From positions 1 through 44,647 of the forward strand of contig NZ_JADEVO010000044.1 in NCBI RefSeq assembly GCF_017114825.1: 44,647 bases of DNA, written 5' to 3'. Under the pieces are notes generated by a model. That model did not search any database. It saw only the letters and a list, made by a program, of their open reading frames with translations, and had not been told where the DNA came from. This document shows positions 35,105 through 42,466 of the stretch, in pieces (the stretch's first letter is position 1; every line of letters starts with the position of its first letter). The translations under genes and the position numbers were made by a program. This DNA is from Pseudomonas gregormendelii. GTDB taxonomy: Bacteria > Pseudomonadota > Gammaproteobacteria > Pseudomonadales > Pseudomonadaceae.

Positions 35105-35177
35105 CATTCGTGCCCTTTTTTCCCATTCGTGCCCTACCCCAAGGCTGGGCACGAGTGAGGGCACGAAGGCACGAATG
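35105..35177. repeat. Iteron-like repeat set, left copy
   Basis: Five copies of the motif GGGCACGA(A/G)TG are present, two on the minus strand (35105-35115, 35124-35134) and three on the plus strand (35147-35157, 35159-35169, 35168-35177). A block of about 65 bases with the same order returns inverted at 37867-37939, on the far side of the primase and helicase genes. The arrangement suggests an origin or a replication-protein binding region. Being just after alpA, it may also influence expression. Confidence 0.65.
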
Positions 35178-35246
35178 AAGAAAATTACGGTTGCCACTGG
35201 CAGCTTTGACAGCTATCGTTCGTCTGTCGCTGCCAAATCAGCGACC

Positions 35247-35452
35247 CGGGTGTGGAAGCCTGGCCAGCATGAGGAGCACAAGCTCCACCTCTCAGCGCGG
35301 AGTTTTTTTTCGCCTGTAATTTATGGTGGTGCTGTGCGGGGCACATTCGTGTGCGCCGGGTTCCTTTTGCCCCGGTCTTCCACACCCGTACAGCGCTACC
35401 GCCTTTCATGTGGAAGTGAAGTCGGTAGCTCCTCAGCAAAAGGAGCGTTACC
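35247..35452 (+). ncRNA. Structured leader RNA resembling the C4 antisense RNA of phages
   Basis: An outer 12-bp stem joins CGGGTGTGGAAG (35247-35258) and CTTCCACACCCG (35377-35388). Inside are three hairpins: GGAGC/GCTCC (35273-35286), GCACA-TTCG-TGTGC (35341-35354) and CCGGG/CCCGG (35356-35375). A run of eight T residues lies at 35303-35310. CTTCCACA can pair instead with TGTGGAAG at 35409-35416, and GCTACCG (35395-35401) with CGGTAGC (35423-35429). Just before the next ATG, GGTAGCTCC can fold onto GGAGCGTTACC and hide the ribosome site. C4 RNAs of P1, P7 and satellite phages control ash/icd genes by such competing pairings. The family assignment is inference. Confidence 0.6.
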
Positions 35453-35453
35453 A

Positions 35454-35627
35454 ATGCAGTTTCCCCCTATCCAAAATCCGTCCGTAATTCTCAGCAAAGC
35501 CGCCGCGCACCGAGCTATGGCGATGGCCGCACTCCGGGCCGATTCCAGTCTCAGCACTCGCTTGAAACGCTACAACCACCACATGGATCAAGTCCGCGCC
35601 CTGGAAGCTCAAGGGGGTGCCTTGTGA
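35454..35627 (+). CDS. Small ash/icd-type ORF controlled by the leader RNA
   Basis: 57 aa starting MQFPPIQNPSVILSKAAAHR, with AAAGGAG ten bases upstream inside a hairpin. The peptide is helical and basic in its middle (TRLKRYNHHMDQVRAL). The same frame is open back to an ATG at 35088, as is common for ash-type loci, where the RNA is overlapped by a long frame. A real longer product is not excluded. In P1 and P4 relatives the genes at this place are icd or ash, inhibitors of host functions. That role here is inferred from position only. Confidence 0.55.
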   Translation: MQFPPIQNPSVILSKAAAHRAMAMAALRADSSLSTRLKRYNHHMDQVRALEAQGGAL

Positions 35628-36340
35628 AAACCAGTACAACCCTCAGACTTGGCCGGGCTCAATATCGGCAACTTGCAGAACTATCGAAGGAGGCGGGTTG
35701 CTGCCTTGCGATTGGAACCAATGAAGAGTTGGTAGGTAACTGGGGCATGTTCAATCCTTTTGCTCAGGCTGTGCATCCGGATGCGTCTGCCAATGATCTG
35801 TCCTTGGAAGAGCGTGTTGTGATCCTGATCGCAGCAGAAGTTGAAGCTGGAGTTATGCGTGGTGTTCAGCGCCCAGAAATTGACTGGTCTCAGCTCGAAG
35901 ACCATGAGATCCACAAGTTCATCGTAATGCACGAAATCGGCCACTACCGCGATAATCACTACGGGTTCGACACGTTCGGGATTAGCGATCCAGAGGCTCG
36001 TGTCGAATGCCAGAAAGCTATCGGTGCTGTGAACGAGATATTGGCTGATCGCTATGCTTGGAACGCTATTCGTCCTGGAGAGCCTGTACCTTTGTGCGAA
36101 AGCGGCAAACGGATGCAGGAGTCGATGGCTAAATCAATGGCACTATTAGATAAGTATGTGCCACGCATTCGCCGAGCCCCCCGCTCTTTGCCATCCGGTC
36201 AATACGCATATGTCCCGCGCTCAATGTTAATGACTGACTCAAACGTCGCTTTCGTTGGGAGCAATGTATCTTCTGAGTTAGTGGATCACGCTCGTAATCG
36301 CCGCCGTGCTTATCGCCGCGATACTCGCGTAAGGGGTTAA
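35624..36340 (+). CDS. Zinc metalloprotease-like protein with HEIGH motif
   Basis: 238 aa from a GTG that overlaps the previous stop (GTGA). The HEXXH zinc-protease motif is HEIGH at 103-107, and a likely third ligand is Glu138 in NEILADRYAW. The pattern resembles M48- or ImmA/IrrE-type gluzincins, but no helix-turn-helix is attached. ImmA-type proteases cleave repressors in some mobile elements, so a role in induction or counter-defence is possible. The C-terminal 60 aa are basic and unfamiliar. Confidence 0.65.
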   Translation: MKTSTTLRLGRAQYRQLAELSKEAGCCLAIGTNEELVGNWGMFNPFAQAVHPDASANDLSLEERVVILIAAEVEAGVMRGVQRPEIDWSQLEDHEIHKFIVMHEIGHYRDNHYGFDTFGISDPEARVECQKAIGAVNEILADRYAWNAIRPGEPVPLCESGKRMQESMAKSMALLDKYVPRIRRAPRSLPSGQYAYVPRSMLMTDSNVAFVGSNVSSELVDHARNRRRAYRRDTRVRG

Positions 36341-36342
36341 CC

Positions 36343-36750
36343 ATGACTATTCAAAGCGGCGCATATGTGCCGGCTGGATCGGCTTGCCTGGATAAAGTTC
36401 TTAGCTGCCTCGACAAAGTTAAACCGACTGGTGCTAATAGATGGAAAGCCTGTTGCCCAGCTCATAATGACAAGAGCCCGAGTTTGGTAATTACTGAAAC
36501 TTCTGAGGGAACTGTCCTGCTCAAGTGTTGGGCCGGCTGTACCGCTCAAAACATTGTTTCTGCAATTGGCTTGGAACTACGTGATTTATTCCCCGGTGAG
36601 AAACGAGAACGCCGCGGGCCCAGCGCGGCCGCCATCAAACATGAGCGCGCCGTTTACTTGATCGGTAAGTCACTGCTCGATGACGGCAAGTTATCTGGCG
36701 ACGATCTGCAGCGCTTCAACCTCGCTAGACAGCGCCTGGGGGTCAAATGA
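36343..36750 (+). CDS. Primase-type CHC2 zinc-ribbon protein
   Basis: 135 aa with AAGGGG upstream. The zinc ribbon is visible as CCPAHNDKSPSLVI and KCWAGC (C38, H41, C62, C66), as in the N-terminus of DnaG and P4 alpha-type primases, but the catalytic Toprim part is absent. It overlaps the helicase gene by 4 bases (ATGA), so the two proteins are probably made together and may act as a split primase-helicase. Confidence 0.8.
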   Translation: MTIQSGAYVPAGSACLDKVLSCLDKVKPTGANRWKACCPAHNDKSPSLVITETSEGTVLLKCWAGCTAQNIVSAIGLELRDLFPGEKRERRGPSAAAIKHERAVYLIGKSLLDDGKLSGDDLQRFNLARQRLGVK

Positions 36751-38015
36751 GCAACAAGGACCGATTTGCAGAACAGTGGGCCAATACTGTCACGCCACTC
36801 CAGGTGGTCCCCTCCGTATGGAAGGTGAACGCTGTCAGCGCGGCGGATATCAAGCCTGTGGCGATTCGCTGGCTATGGCCAGGCTGGTTGGCTAAGGGAA
36901 AGCTGCACATCCTCGCGGGTGCTGGTGGTACCGGGAAAACCACGCTGCTGATTAGCTTGATCGCAACCATCACCACTGGCGGGCGCTGGCCAGACGGTGA
37001 AGTTTGCCAGGAGCGCGGCAACGTTCTGATCTGGTCGAGCGAAGACGACCCGGCAGACACCCTAGTGCCACGTCTGATCGCCGCCGGCGCTGACGTGAAC
37101 CGGGTTCACATCATCCAGGGGCGCCTGAATGCTCAAGGTGAAGCTGACCCTTTCGACCCATCAAACGATATCGGCTTACTGCGTGACACGGTGCTCCAGT
37201 TGGGCGGCGTGTCACTGCTGATGCTCGATCCGGTGGTCAGCGCCGTGAAAGGGGATATGCACAAGGCCAATGACGTTCGCCGCGGCTTGCAAGGCGTGGT
37301 GGACTTCGCCGAGGCCAATCTCTGCGCCGTGGTCGGTATCAGCCACTTCGCCAAGGGCGGTGCGGGCTCCTCGCCGGCTGATCGGGTGATCGGCTCGCAA
37401 GCCTTCTCGGCACTCGCCCGTACAGTGCTGGTCGCCGCCAAACAGCAAGATTCTGACGCACGGGTGTTGGCGCGGGCCAAATCAAACATCGGCACCGATG
37501 AGGGCGGCGTCTCCTACACCATCGAGCCTTGCACCATCGACGGCGGCATTGAAACGACGCACGTTGCGTGGGGCGATCTGATCGAGGGATCAGCCAGAGA
37601 GATTCTGGGGGACGTTGAGGGCTCAGACGATGACGGCCGCATGGATGACGATGATCCGTCAGAAGCGCTCCGCCGCATTCTCAAAGACGGCGCTATGACC
37701 GGCAAGCAGGTTAAAAGCTTGATGACAGAGAACGGGTACAGCGCAAAGCAGACCCGCACCGCTCGCGAAAAACTTTCGATAGTGACCGTCCGGGAAGGGT
37801 TCGGAAAGGACATTAGAACTCTCTGGTCATTGCCTCAGGCTGCCGGACCTTATGTGGCTTTTCCTCCACTCGTGCCCTCGAGCCCTCACTCGTGCCCAGC
37901 CTTGGGCATGGGCACGAATGAGGAAAAAGGGCACGAATGGAGTAAGTACCTAACAGGGCCACTGCCGGATGGCACCTGCTTGCCCAACTTGGACGACGAC
38001 ACGGAGGAAGTCTGA
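36747..38015 (+). CDS. RepA-like AAA ATPase/helicase
   Basis: 422 aa. The Walker A motif AGAGGTGKTT (57-66) and Walker B LLMLDPVVS belong to the RecA-type fold of hexameric RepA helicases. SHFAKGGAGSSPADRVIGSQAF resembles the H4 region. A winged-helix-like tail (EALRRILKDGAMTGKQVKSL) follows. It would unwind DNA for replication of the excised element. Its C-terminal coding region contains the right copy of the iteron-like repeats. Confidence 0.85.
   Translation: MSNKDRFAEQWANTVTPLQVVPSVWKVNAVSAADIKPVAIRWLWPGWLAKGKLHILAGAGGTGKTTLLISLIATITTGGRWPDGEVCQERGNVLIWSSEDDPADTLVPRLIAAGADVNRVHIIQGRLNAQGEADPFDPSNDIGLLRDTVLQLGGVSLLMLDPVVSAVKGDMHKANDVRRGLQGVVDFAEANLCAVVGISHFAKGGAGSSPADRVIGSQAFSALARTVLVAAKQQDSDARVLARAKSNIGTDEGGVSYTIEPCTIDGGIETTHVAWGDLIEGSAREILGDVEGSDDDGRMDDDDPSEALRRILKDGAMTGKQVKSLMTENGYSAKQTRTAREKLSIVTVREGFGKDIRTLWSLPQAAGPYVAFPPLVPSSPHSCPALGMGTNEEKGHEWSKYLTGPLPDGTCLPNLDDDTEEV
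37867..37939. repeat. Iteron-like repeat set, right copy (inverted relative to the left)
   Basis: Four copies of the motif are present, two as CACTCGTGCCC (37867-37877, 37887-37897) and two as GGGCACGAATG (37910-37920, 37929-37939). Read on the minus strand, the block matches the left set in order and spacing, including the central CCCAAGGCTGGGCACGAGTG. It lies inside the end of the helicase coding sequence. Confidence 0.65.
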
Positions 38016-38320
38016 TGGCTGCTCTCGCCTACCTGCTCAATCTCGGGTTTGCGGCGAAATTGAGCGGCAAGCGTATCCGGGTATCACCCGCAAGCAAGCT
38101 CGACGACCGGGTCCGCACCTACATCAAAAACCACCGGCTGGAGCTGATCGCCGAGCTGGCTTCGAATGACGGTATCGAGCGCCGGTGCCATTGGCCGGTC
38201 ATGCGCGACGGTAAACCGCTCTGCACCATGATCGGTGAGCCAATGACACGAGCGGAAGCCCTCGATGTGATCCGCTGGCGCTGGCCGGACGCTGACCTTG
38301 CACACGGTGATCGGGGGTGA
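38015..38320 (+). CDS. Small TubC-docking-like protein
   Basis: 101 aa; the ATG shares a base with the helicase stop (TGATG). The first 50 aa (YLLNLGFAAKLSGKRIRVSP, then LDDRVRTYIKNHRLELIAEL) resemble the small TubC N-terminal docking fold often found beside primases of mobile elements. The rest (IERRCHWPVMRDGKPLCTM) is unfamiliar. It probably belongs to the replication module. Confidence in the fold is moderate. Confidence 0.65.
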   Translation: MAALAYLLNLGFAAKLSGKRIRVSPASKLDDRVRTYIKNHRLELIAELASNDGIERRCHWPVMRDGKPLCTMIGEPMTRAEALDVIRWRWPDADLAHGDRG

Positions 38321-38586
38321 ATGGGTGTCGTTCCTCGAAACGACACCCGCCATTGGCAGATGAACGCCAGCCATTTTCGGGAGCTTGGGATTCATCCTGC
38401 GCAGAAAGTGCGCACGTAGGAGTGGAGCCGATCTGCGCCATCGGGAGCGCCCTCAGTTTTGAGGACACCCCACGACGGTGCGCGGCACGGGCTTTAACGT
38501 TAACCACCCGTTAGCGCGGCATCTACCTCCAAAGAGATGCATCCAAAACTGGCCACATCGCCCCTGTGGGGGCGAACGAAATCAGA

Positions 38587-38660
38587 GGTAACGGTGCGAG
38601 CGTTACCTGGCCGTTAGCTGACCGGAGATGCGCTCAGATGTGAGCACATCTGCTCACATC
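38587..38660. promoter_or_regulatory. Palindromes upstream of the second recombinase
   Basis: The 383-base gap 38321-38703 has no supported gene. It holds a hairpin GGTAACG/CGTTACC (38587-38607) and a perfect 10-bp inverted repeat GATGTGAGCA/TGCTCACATC with a 4-base loop (38637-38660), followed by GGCTCA/TGAGCC. These lie 40-120 bases before the recombinase start and look like operator or attachment-type sites. Confidence 0.5.
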
Positions 38661-38703
38661 TCGATGGCTCAGATTTGAGCCGCACGTACTTGGAGATTTG
38701 GAC

Positions 38704-39915
38704 ATGAGTACCCTGTATATCGCCTTCACGGACAGCGAAATTCGCAAGCAGGCCGGTGGGGTCGCACGTCAATTGCGAGACCCGCGGTTCCCGGAACTGC
38801 GCTTCCGTTATTCGACTGCCGACCGCACACGGGGCGCCTGGCACGTGGTGGTGCGCGGCAAGTGGGGCAAGGCTGGGAATTACCCGGGCATCAACGCCAA
38901 GCTGATGCAATCCACGCTCCCAGCGATCCTGGCTCGCCGGTCTGCTGACCCGGACGCCACTTCAACCACCACCAGCTGGACCACGGTCGGCGATGCGCTG
39001 ACCTGGTACGCCGACCGCATGAGCCGCGACCGGGGGTTGTCAGCCAAGCGCAAGGCCAGTGCCCAGTCCGCATTGAAGTGCCACCTGGTGCCACGCCTGC
39101 AGGATCTGGCGTTGTCCGGGCTCAACCGTGCCAGCCTCGACCGCCTGCTGATGTGGCCGATGCAAGAGCGCTACGAGCTGTCGTTCGTGCGTTCGGTGTA
39201 CGGCGTATTAGCGGTGGCATTCCGCCAAGCCACCCGCCTGTCGCTGCTGGGCACCAACCCGATGGCAGACCTTAAATTCACTGACTTTGTGCGGACCCGG
39301 ATCAAGCCCAAACCCGCCCGTTTACGCGGCGATGACTTGCCGGTGTTGCTGCAGGGGCTTGCCGATCGGATCGAGATGGCGCCGCTGGAGACCATGCTGG
39401 CGTTGATGATGCTTTGTCACGGCACCCGACTGGGCGAGACGCGACTCGCTCGCTGGAAGAGTATCAACTTGGCCACGGGCCAATGGTTCATCCCGGCAGC
39501 GGACACCAAGACCAAGGTTGAGCACACGCTGCCACTGACCGCGCAAACCTGCGCCCTGATCGAGCGTTATCGCGCCATTCAACAGACCGCTGGGTACGAA
39601 GGGCCGTTCCTGTTTCCTGGACGCGCTGGCGGGGCTATCAGCGCAACCTTGGCCAGCACCCTGTTCAAGGTGATGGCCAAGGGCGAATGGTCCAGCCATG
39701 ACCTGCGCAAGGTGGCGCGTACTGGCTGGATGGATCTGGGCATTGATTACCTGGTGGGCGAGATGTTGTTGAACCACGCCATGAAAGATCTCGATGCCAC
39801 TTACATCCATACCACCGCTGAGGGCCTGAAACGCCAAGCCCTGCAGACGTGGCACACCCACCTTGAGCAGCACGGGTTAACGCCTCTGCTCAGCAGGACA
39901 GGTGCAGGACGGTAA
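38704..39915 (+). CDS. Second tyrosine recombinase
   Basis: 403 aa from the ATG at 38704, with GGAG eight bases upstream. The catalytic residues R242 (HGTRLGETR), a likely Lys near 271, H332 and R335 (SSHDLRKVART), H358 and Y367 (LNHAMKDLDATYIHT) are intact. It differs clearly from the integrase at 32734 and has another N-terminal domain. It lies between the replication and capsid genes. It could be a second integrase from an element that joined the first, or a resolvase for replication products. Confidence 0.88.
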   Translation: MSTLYIAFTDSEIRKQAGGVARQLRDPRFPELRFRYSTADRTRGAWHVVVRGKWGKAGNYPGINAKLMQSTLPAILARRSADPDATSTTTSWTTVGDALTWYADRMSRDRGLSAKRKASAQSALKCHLVPRLQDLALSGLNRASLDRLLMWPMQERYELSFVRSVYGVLAVAFRQATRLSLLGTNPMADLKFTDFVRTRIKPKPARLRGDDLPVLLQGLADRIEMAPLETMLALMMLCHGTRLGETRLARWKSINLATGQWFIPAADTKTKVEHTLPLTAQTCALIERYRAIQQTAGYEGPFLFPGRAGGAISATLASTLFKVMAKGEWSSHDLRKVARTGWMDLGIDYLVGEMLLNHAMKDLDATYIHTTAEGLKRQALQTWHTHLEQHGLTPLLSRTGAGR

Positions 39916-39997
39916 ACCGTGACACAGAACGCACAAGCCACGGAATACAAGGCGTCTAGCGCTTTCATATATCCATTACAGGGGAGGAGGTTCATTG

Positions 39998-40231
39998 ATG
40001 AGCAGCATTGAAGACGAGATCGCCGCCCGCCTGGCGAGCGCTGGCATTGTCCCTCTCATTGGTGGTTTGGTGCCGGAACCTGCGACCGCCGAGCTGTTGG
40101 GTTACGCCCCAAGCTATCTGCGCCGGTTGGCCGCTGACGGCCTAGCACCCTTGCCATTCGTACGTCGCGGCAATCGAAGGTTCTACAAAATCGCCGACAT
40201 CGTGAGCTTCGCGACGAATACCGCCGCATAA
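39998..40231 (+). CDS. Helix-turn-helix DNA-binding protein
   Basis: 77 aa from the ATG at 39998, with GGAGGAGG seven bases upstream. A MerR/HTH_17-type domain is visible in PATAELLGYAPSYLRRLAAD and VRRGNRRFYKIADIVSFA. It lies right after the second recombinase, where an excisionase or a regulator of the capsid genes would be expected. Confidence 0.75.
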   Translation: MSSIEDEIAARLASAGIVPLIGGLVPEPATAELLGYAPSYLRRLAADGLAPLPFVRRGNRRFYKIADIVSFATNTAA

Positions 40232-40371
40232 CGACGGACTTCACCGAAGACTTGGAATTGTGTGCGCGCATAACGTGGTCGCCATGAACTCACGCCATGC
40301 GCTGGGGGAATGCAACGCTTCTTCACGCCCTGCGCTGTCGAGGCGCCCATCACATCCAATGGGACCGCCCA

Positions 40372-41619
40372 ATGACCACCACACACCAGAAAAGCTGGGA
40401 CAAGCTCAAAGCGTCCTTGGCCGCGAATCAGCAGCCGACCGAGAGTCGGCAGGTGCTGCAAACAATCACCCAAGAGATTACAGAAATGGATCACGACATC
40501 GGCCAAGTGGTAACCGCGCTCAAAGCACACAAGGAAACCATCGAGGACCACGGCGAGAAGCAGGGCGAATTCAACGCCCGTCTGCTGGAGCTGGAACAGC
40601 GCGCCGTTGCCGGCGGGTTGAAGCCAGCCAACGACCCGAACGCCAAACAAACCAACGTCATCAGTGCTGCAGTAACTGAAACCGAAGGGCTCGGTCACAT
40701 TCGTGCGGGCCAGAAGTCCACCGGACGCATCACCGTTACGGCCGGCGTCCGTGCGGCGGTGACGAACCCGGGCAAGGGCACCGCAGGCTCCACCAGCTAT
40801 CCCACAGCGCCGGATCGGGCACCCGGTATCCAGGGCATTCCACAACCTCGCCTCAGCCTCCTGGACGTGCTCCCGATCGTGCCGGTTGAAGGCTCGACTT
40901 ACGAGTATGTCCAACTCGACGGCTATCTAAGCGGTGCCGCTTACCAGACAAAGGAAGGCGACGAGAAGTCCGAGGGCCAACTGCCGACCAAGCTTTCCCG
41001 CGCAGAGATCGCAACCATCGCCACCTGGATCCCGGCGAGCCTGCAAGTTCTCAACGACAACAGCCAGCTCGAACAACAGGTCGGCTTGCTGATGAGCGTC
41101 GGTGTCCGGCAGAAGCTCGAGCAAGAGCTGCTCGCGGGCGACGGCGGTGATGGTGAAATCTTGGGCTTCATCGCTCAGGCTCCCGCCGCGGGCATTACCA
41201 CCGGCAAGCCAGTAGATCGCGTTGGGCTGGCCCTCACTGACCTGAAAGCCCTCGGCTGGAATCCCAATGTGATCGTGATGAATCCACGCGATTGGTTCGC
41301 CATCGAGAGTGAGCGGGCTAATACCGCTGACGGTGGCGATGGTCAGTACGTGATCGGTACCCCGCGTGACCCGGCGCCGCCGAGCTTGTGGGGTACGCCA
41401 GTCGTGGTGACCATGGGGATGCCGGAGCTCGGTGCGCTGGTCCTGGACACCTCGACCACTGCTCTGCTCGATCGGCAGGAAGTCACAGTCGAAGCCAGCC
41501 GACACGATGGCAATAACTTCCGACGCAACCTGGTCACGATCTTGGCCGAGATGCGGGCAGGCCTGGCGGTGTACGCCCCGACATCGATGCGCCTGGTCAG
41601 CCTGACCCCAGCTCCGTAA
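40372..41619 (+). CDS. HK97-type phage major capsid protein
   Basis: 415 aa from the ATG at 40372 (MTTTHQKSWDKLK); the frame runs upstream for 25 more codons without family sequence. The first 110 aa are a charged coiled-coil delta domain (EITEMDHDIGQVVTALKAHK and onward). The HK97 shell domain follows, with VEGSTYEYVQLDGYL, TWIPASLQVLNDNSQLEQQV, GWNPNVIVMNPRDWFAIES and LVTILAEMRAGLAVYAP. A delta domain usually needs a prohead protease, and none is seen nearby. In a satellite this protein could form its own capsids or alter helper capsids. Confidence 0.9.
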   Translation: MTTTHQKSWDKLKASLAANQQPTESRQVLQTITQEITEMDHDIGQVVTALKAHKETIEDHGEKQGEFNARLLELEQRAVAGGLKPANDPNAKQTNVISAAVTETEGLGHIRAGQKSTGRITVTAGVRAAVTNPGKGTAGSTSYPTAPDRAPGIQGIPQPRLSLLDVLPIVPVEGSTYEYVQLDGYLSGAAYQTKEGDEKSEGQLPTKLSRAEIATIATWIPASLQVLNDNSQLEQQVGLLMSVGVRQKLEQELLAGDGGDGEILGFIAQAPAAGITTGKPVDRVGLALTDLKALGWNPNVIVMNPRDWFAIESERANTADGGDGQYVIGTPRDPAPPSLWGTPVVVTMGMPELGALVLDTSTTALLDRQEVTVEASRHDGNNFRRNLVTILAEMRAGLAVYAPTSMRLVSLTPAP

Positions 41620-41632
41620 CCAATCATTGAGA

Positions 41633-41658
41633 GCGATGGCGCAACTTTGCGCCATCGC
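41633..41658. other. Perfect hairpin after the capsid gene
   Basis: GCGATGGCGCA and TGCGCCATCGC pair over 11 bp around ACTT, 13 bases after the capsid stop and 12 before the next ATG. There is no T run, so it is more likely an mRNA-stabilising or processing element than a simple terminator. Confidence 0.6.
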
Positions 41659-41670
41659 CGAGGCCTCGCC

Positions 41671-41874
41671 ATGTATCAGCAAGCTGAACCCCTGCCTAAG
41701 CCCATCCAGCAAGCGCTCAACCAGATCGCACACAGCCGCGCTCTGCTCTATCAAGCGGCGTGCCGCGACAAGATCCGCAAGGAGATTGACGAGCTGTTGA
41801 ACAGCGGCATGAGCCACCAGGAGGCAATCGAAGCACTCCGGACCAATCCGCCTACGATCGATCCGACTTACTAA
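41671..41874 (+). CDS. Small ORF between capsid and terminase
   Basis: 67 aa from the ATG at 41671, with GAGG seven bases upstream. The protein is helical and charged (IQQALNQIAHSRALLYQAAC, EIDELLNSGMSHQEAIEALR). I do not recognise it. Its place suggests a head or packaging accessory factor. Confidence 0.5.
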   Translation: MYQQAEPLPKPIQQALNQIAHSRALLYQAACRDKIRKEIDELLNSGMSHQEAIEALRTNPPTIDPTY

Positions 41875-41977
41875 TCTCGCTCGACGGTGGGGGCGGGTCG
41901 AAACCATGGAAGCTTGCGCACAGGACACCGCCCCCGACCGCACGCACAGATTTTTCTCCTCACTCAGGAAAAGTTAA

Positions 41978-42466
41978 ATGCCGTTAACCGACAAAAAGCG
42001 ACGGTTTGCTGACGCTCTCTTGTCCGGAGTGAGCAAATCACAAGCTGCCATCGATGCTGGCTACAGCGCGAAGACCGCGCCCCAGGCGGGCTCTAAGCTG
42101 GCCAAGGACAAAGACGTGACAGCTTACCTGCAGCGATGCCAAGCGACTGGGGAGCTCCCACAAGAAGTTAAGTCGGATAGCAAAAAAGTTAAGTCCGAGG
42201 TTAAAAAAGTTAACTCCAATGCGGTCCAGGCAGAGGCCGAAACGTTATTCGATAGCAGGACGCTACTGGAGCGGATCGCACGGGATAACGAAAAGCTCAA
42301 TCCGGAGCTGGCCGCCAAAATTGCCCTCGGGCTGATGCCCTACGACCACCCCAAAAAGGGCTATGTTGGCAAGAAAGAAGCCAAGGATACCGCCGCGCAG
42401 AAGGTGGCCAAAGGCAAGTTCGGGCCGTCAGCCCCGCCACCCATCCATCTGCGCTCGGTCAAATAG
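41978..42466 (+). CDS. Phage terminase small subunit
   Basis: 162 aa with AGGA upstream. The N-terminus (LTDKKRRFADALLSGVSKSQ, then AAIDAGYSAKTA) is the DNA-binding helix-turn-helix of Terminase_2-type TerS proteins. A lysine- and serine-rich linker (60-80) leads to a segment with LLERIARDNEKLNPELAAKI and LMPYDHPKKGYVGKKEA, typical of these subunits. TerS picks the DNA to be packaged. Satellites encode their own TerS to redirect a helper's large terminase. It ends in TAG, and the frame goes on without a gap into the next ORF. Confidence 0.85.
   Translation: MPLTDKKRRFADALLSGVSKSQAAIDAGYSAKTAPQAGSKLAKDKDVTAYLQRCQATGELPQEVKSDSKKVKSEVKKVNSNAVQAEAETLFDSRTLLERIARDNEKLNPELAAKIALGLMPYDHPKKGYVGKKEAKDTAAQKVAKGKFGPSAPPPIHLRSVK

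Noticed and set aside
35088..35453. Long frame from the ATG at 35088 through the leader RNA
   Set aside because: The sequence is dominated by iteron repeats and RNA stems. Its amino acids look like a by-product of those elements, so only the distal ORF is listed as a gene.
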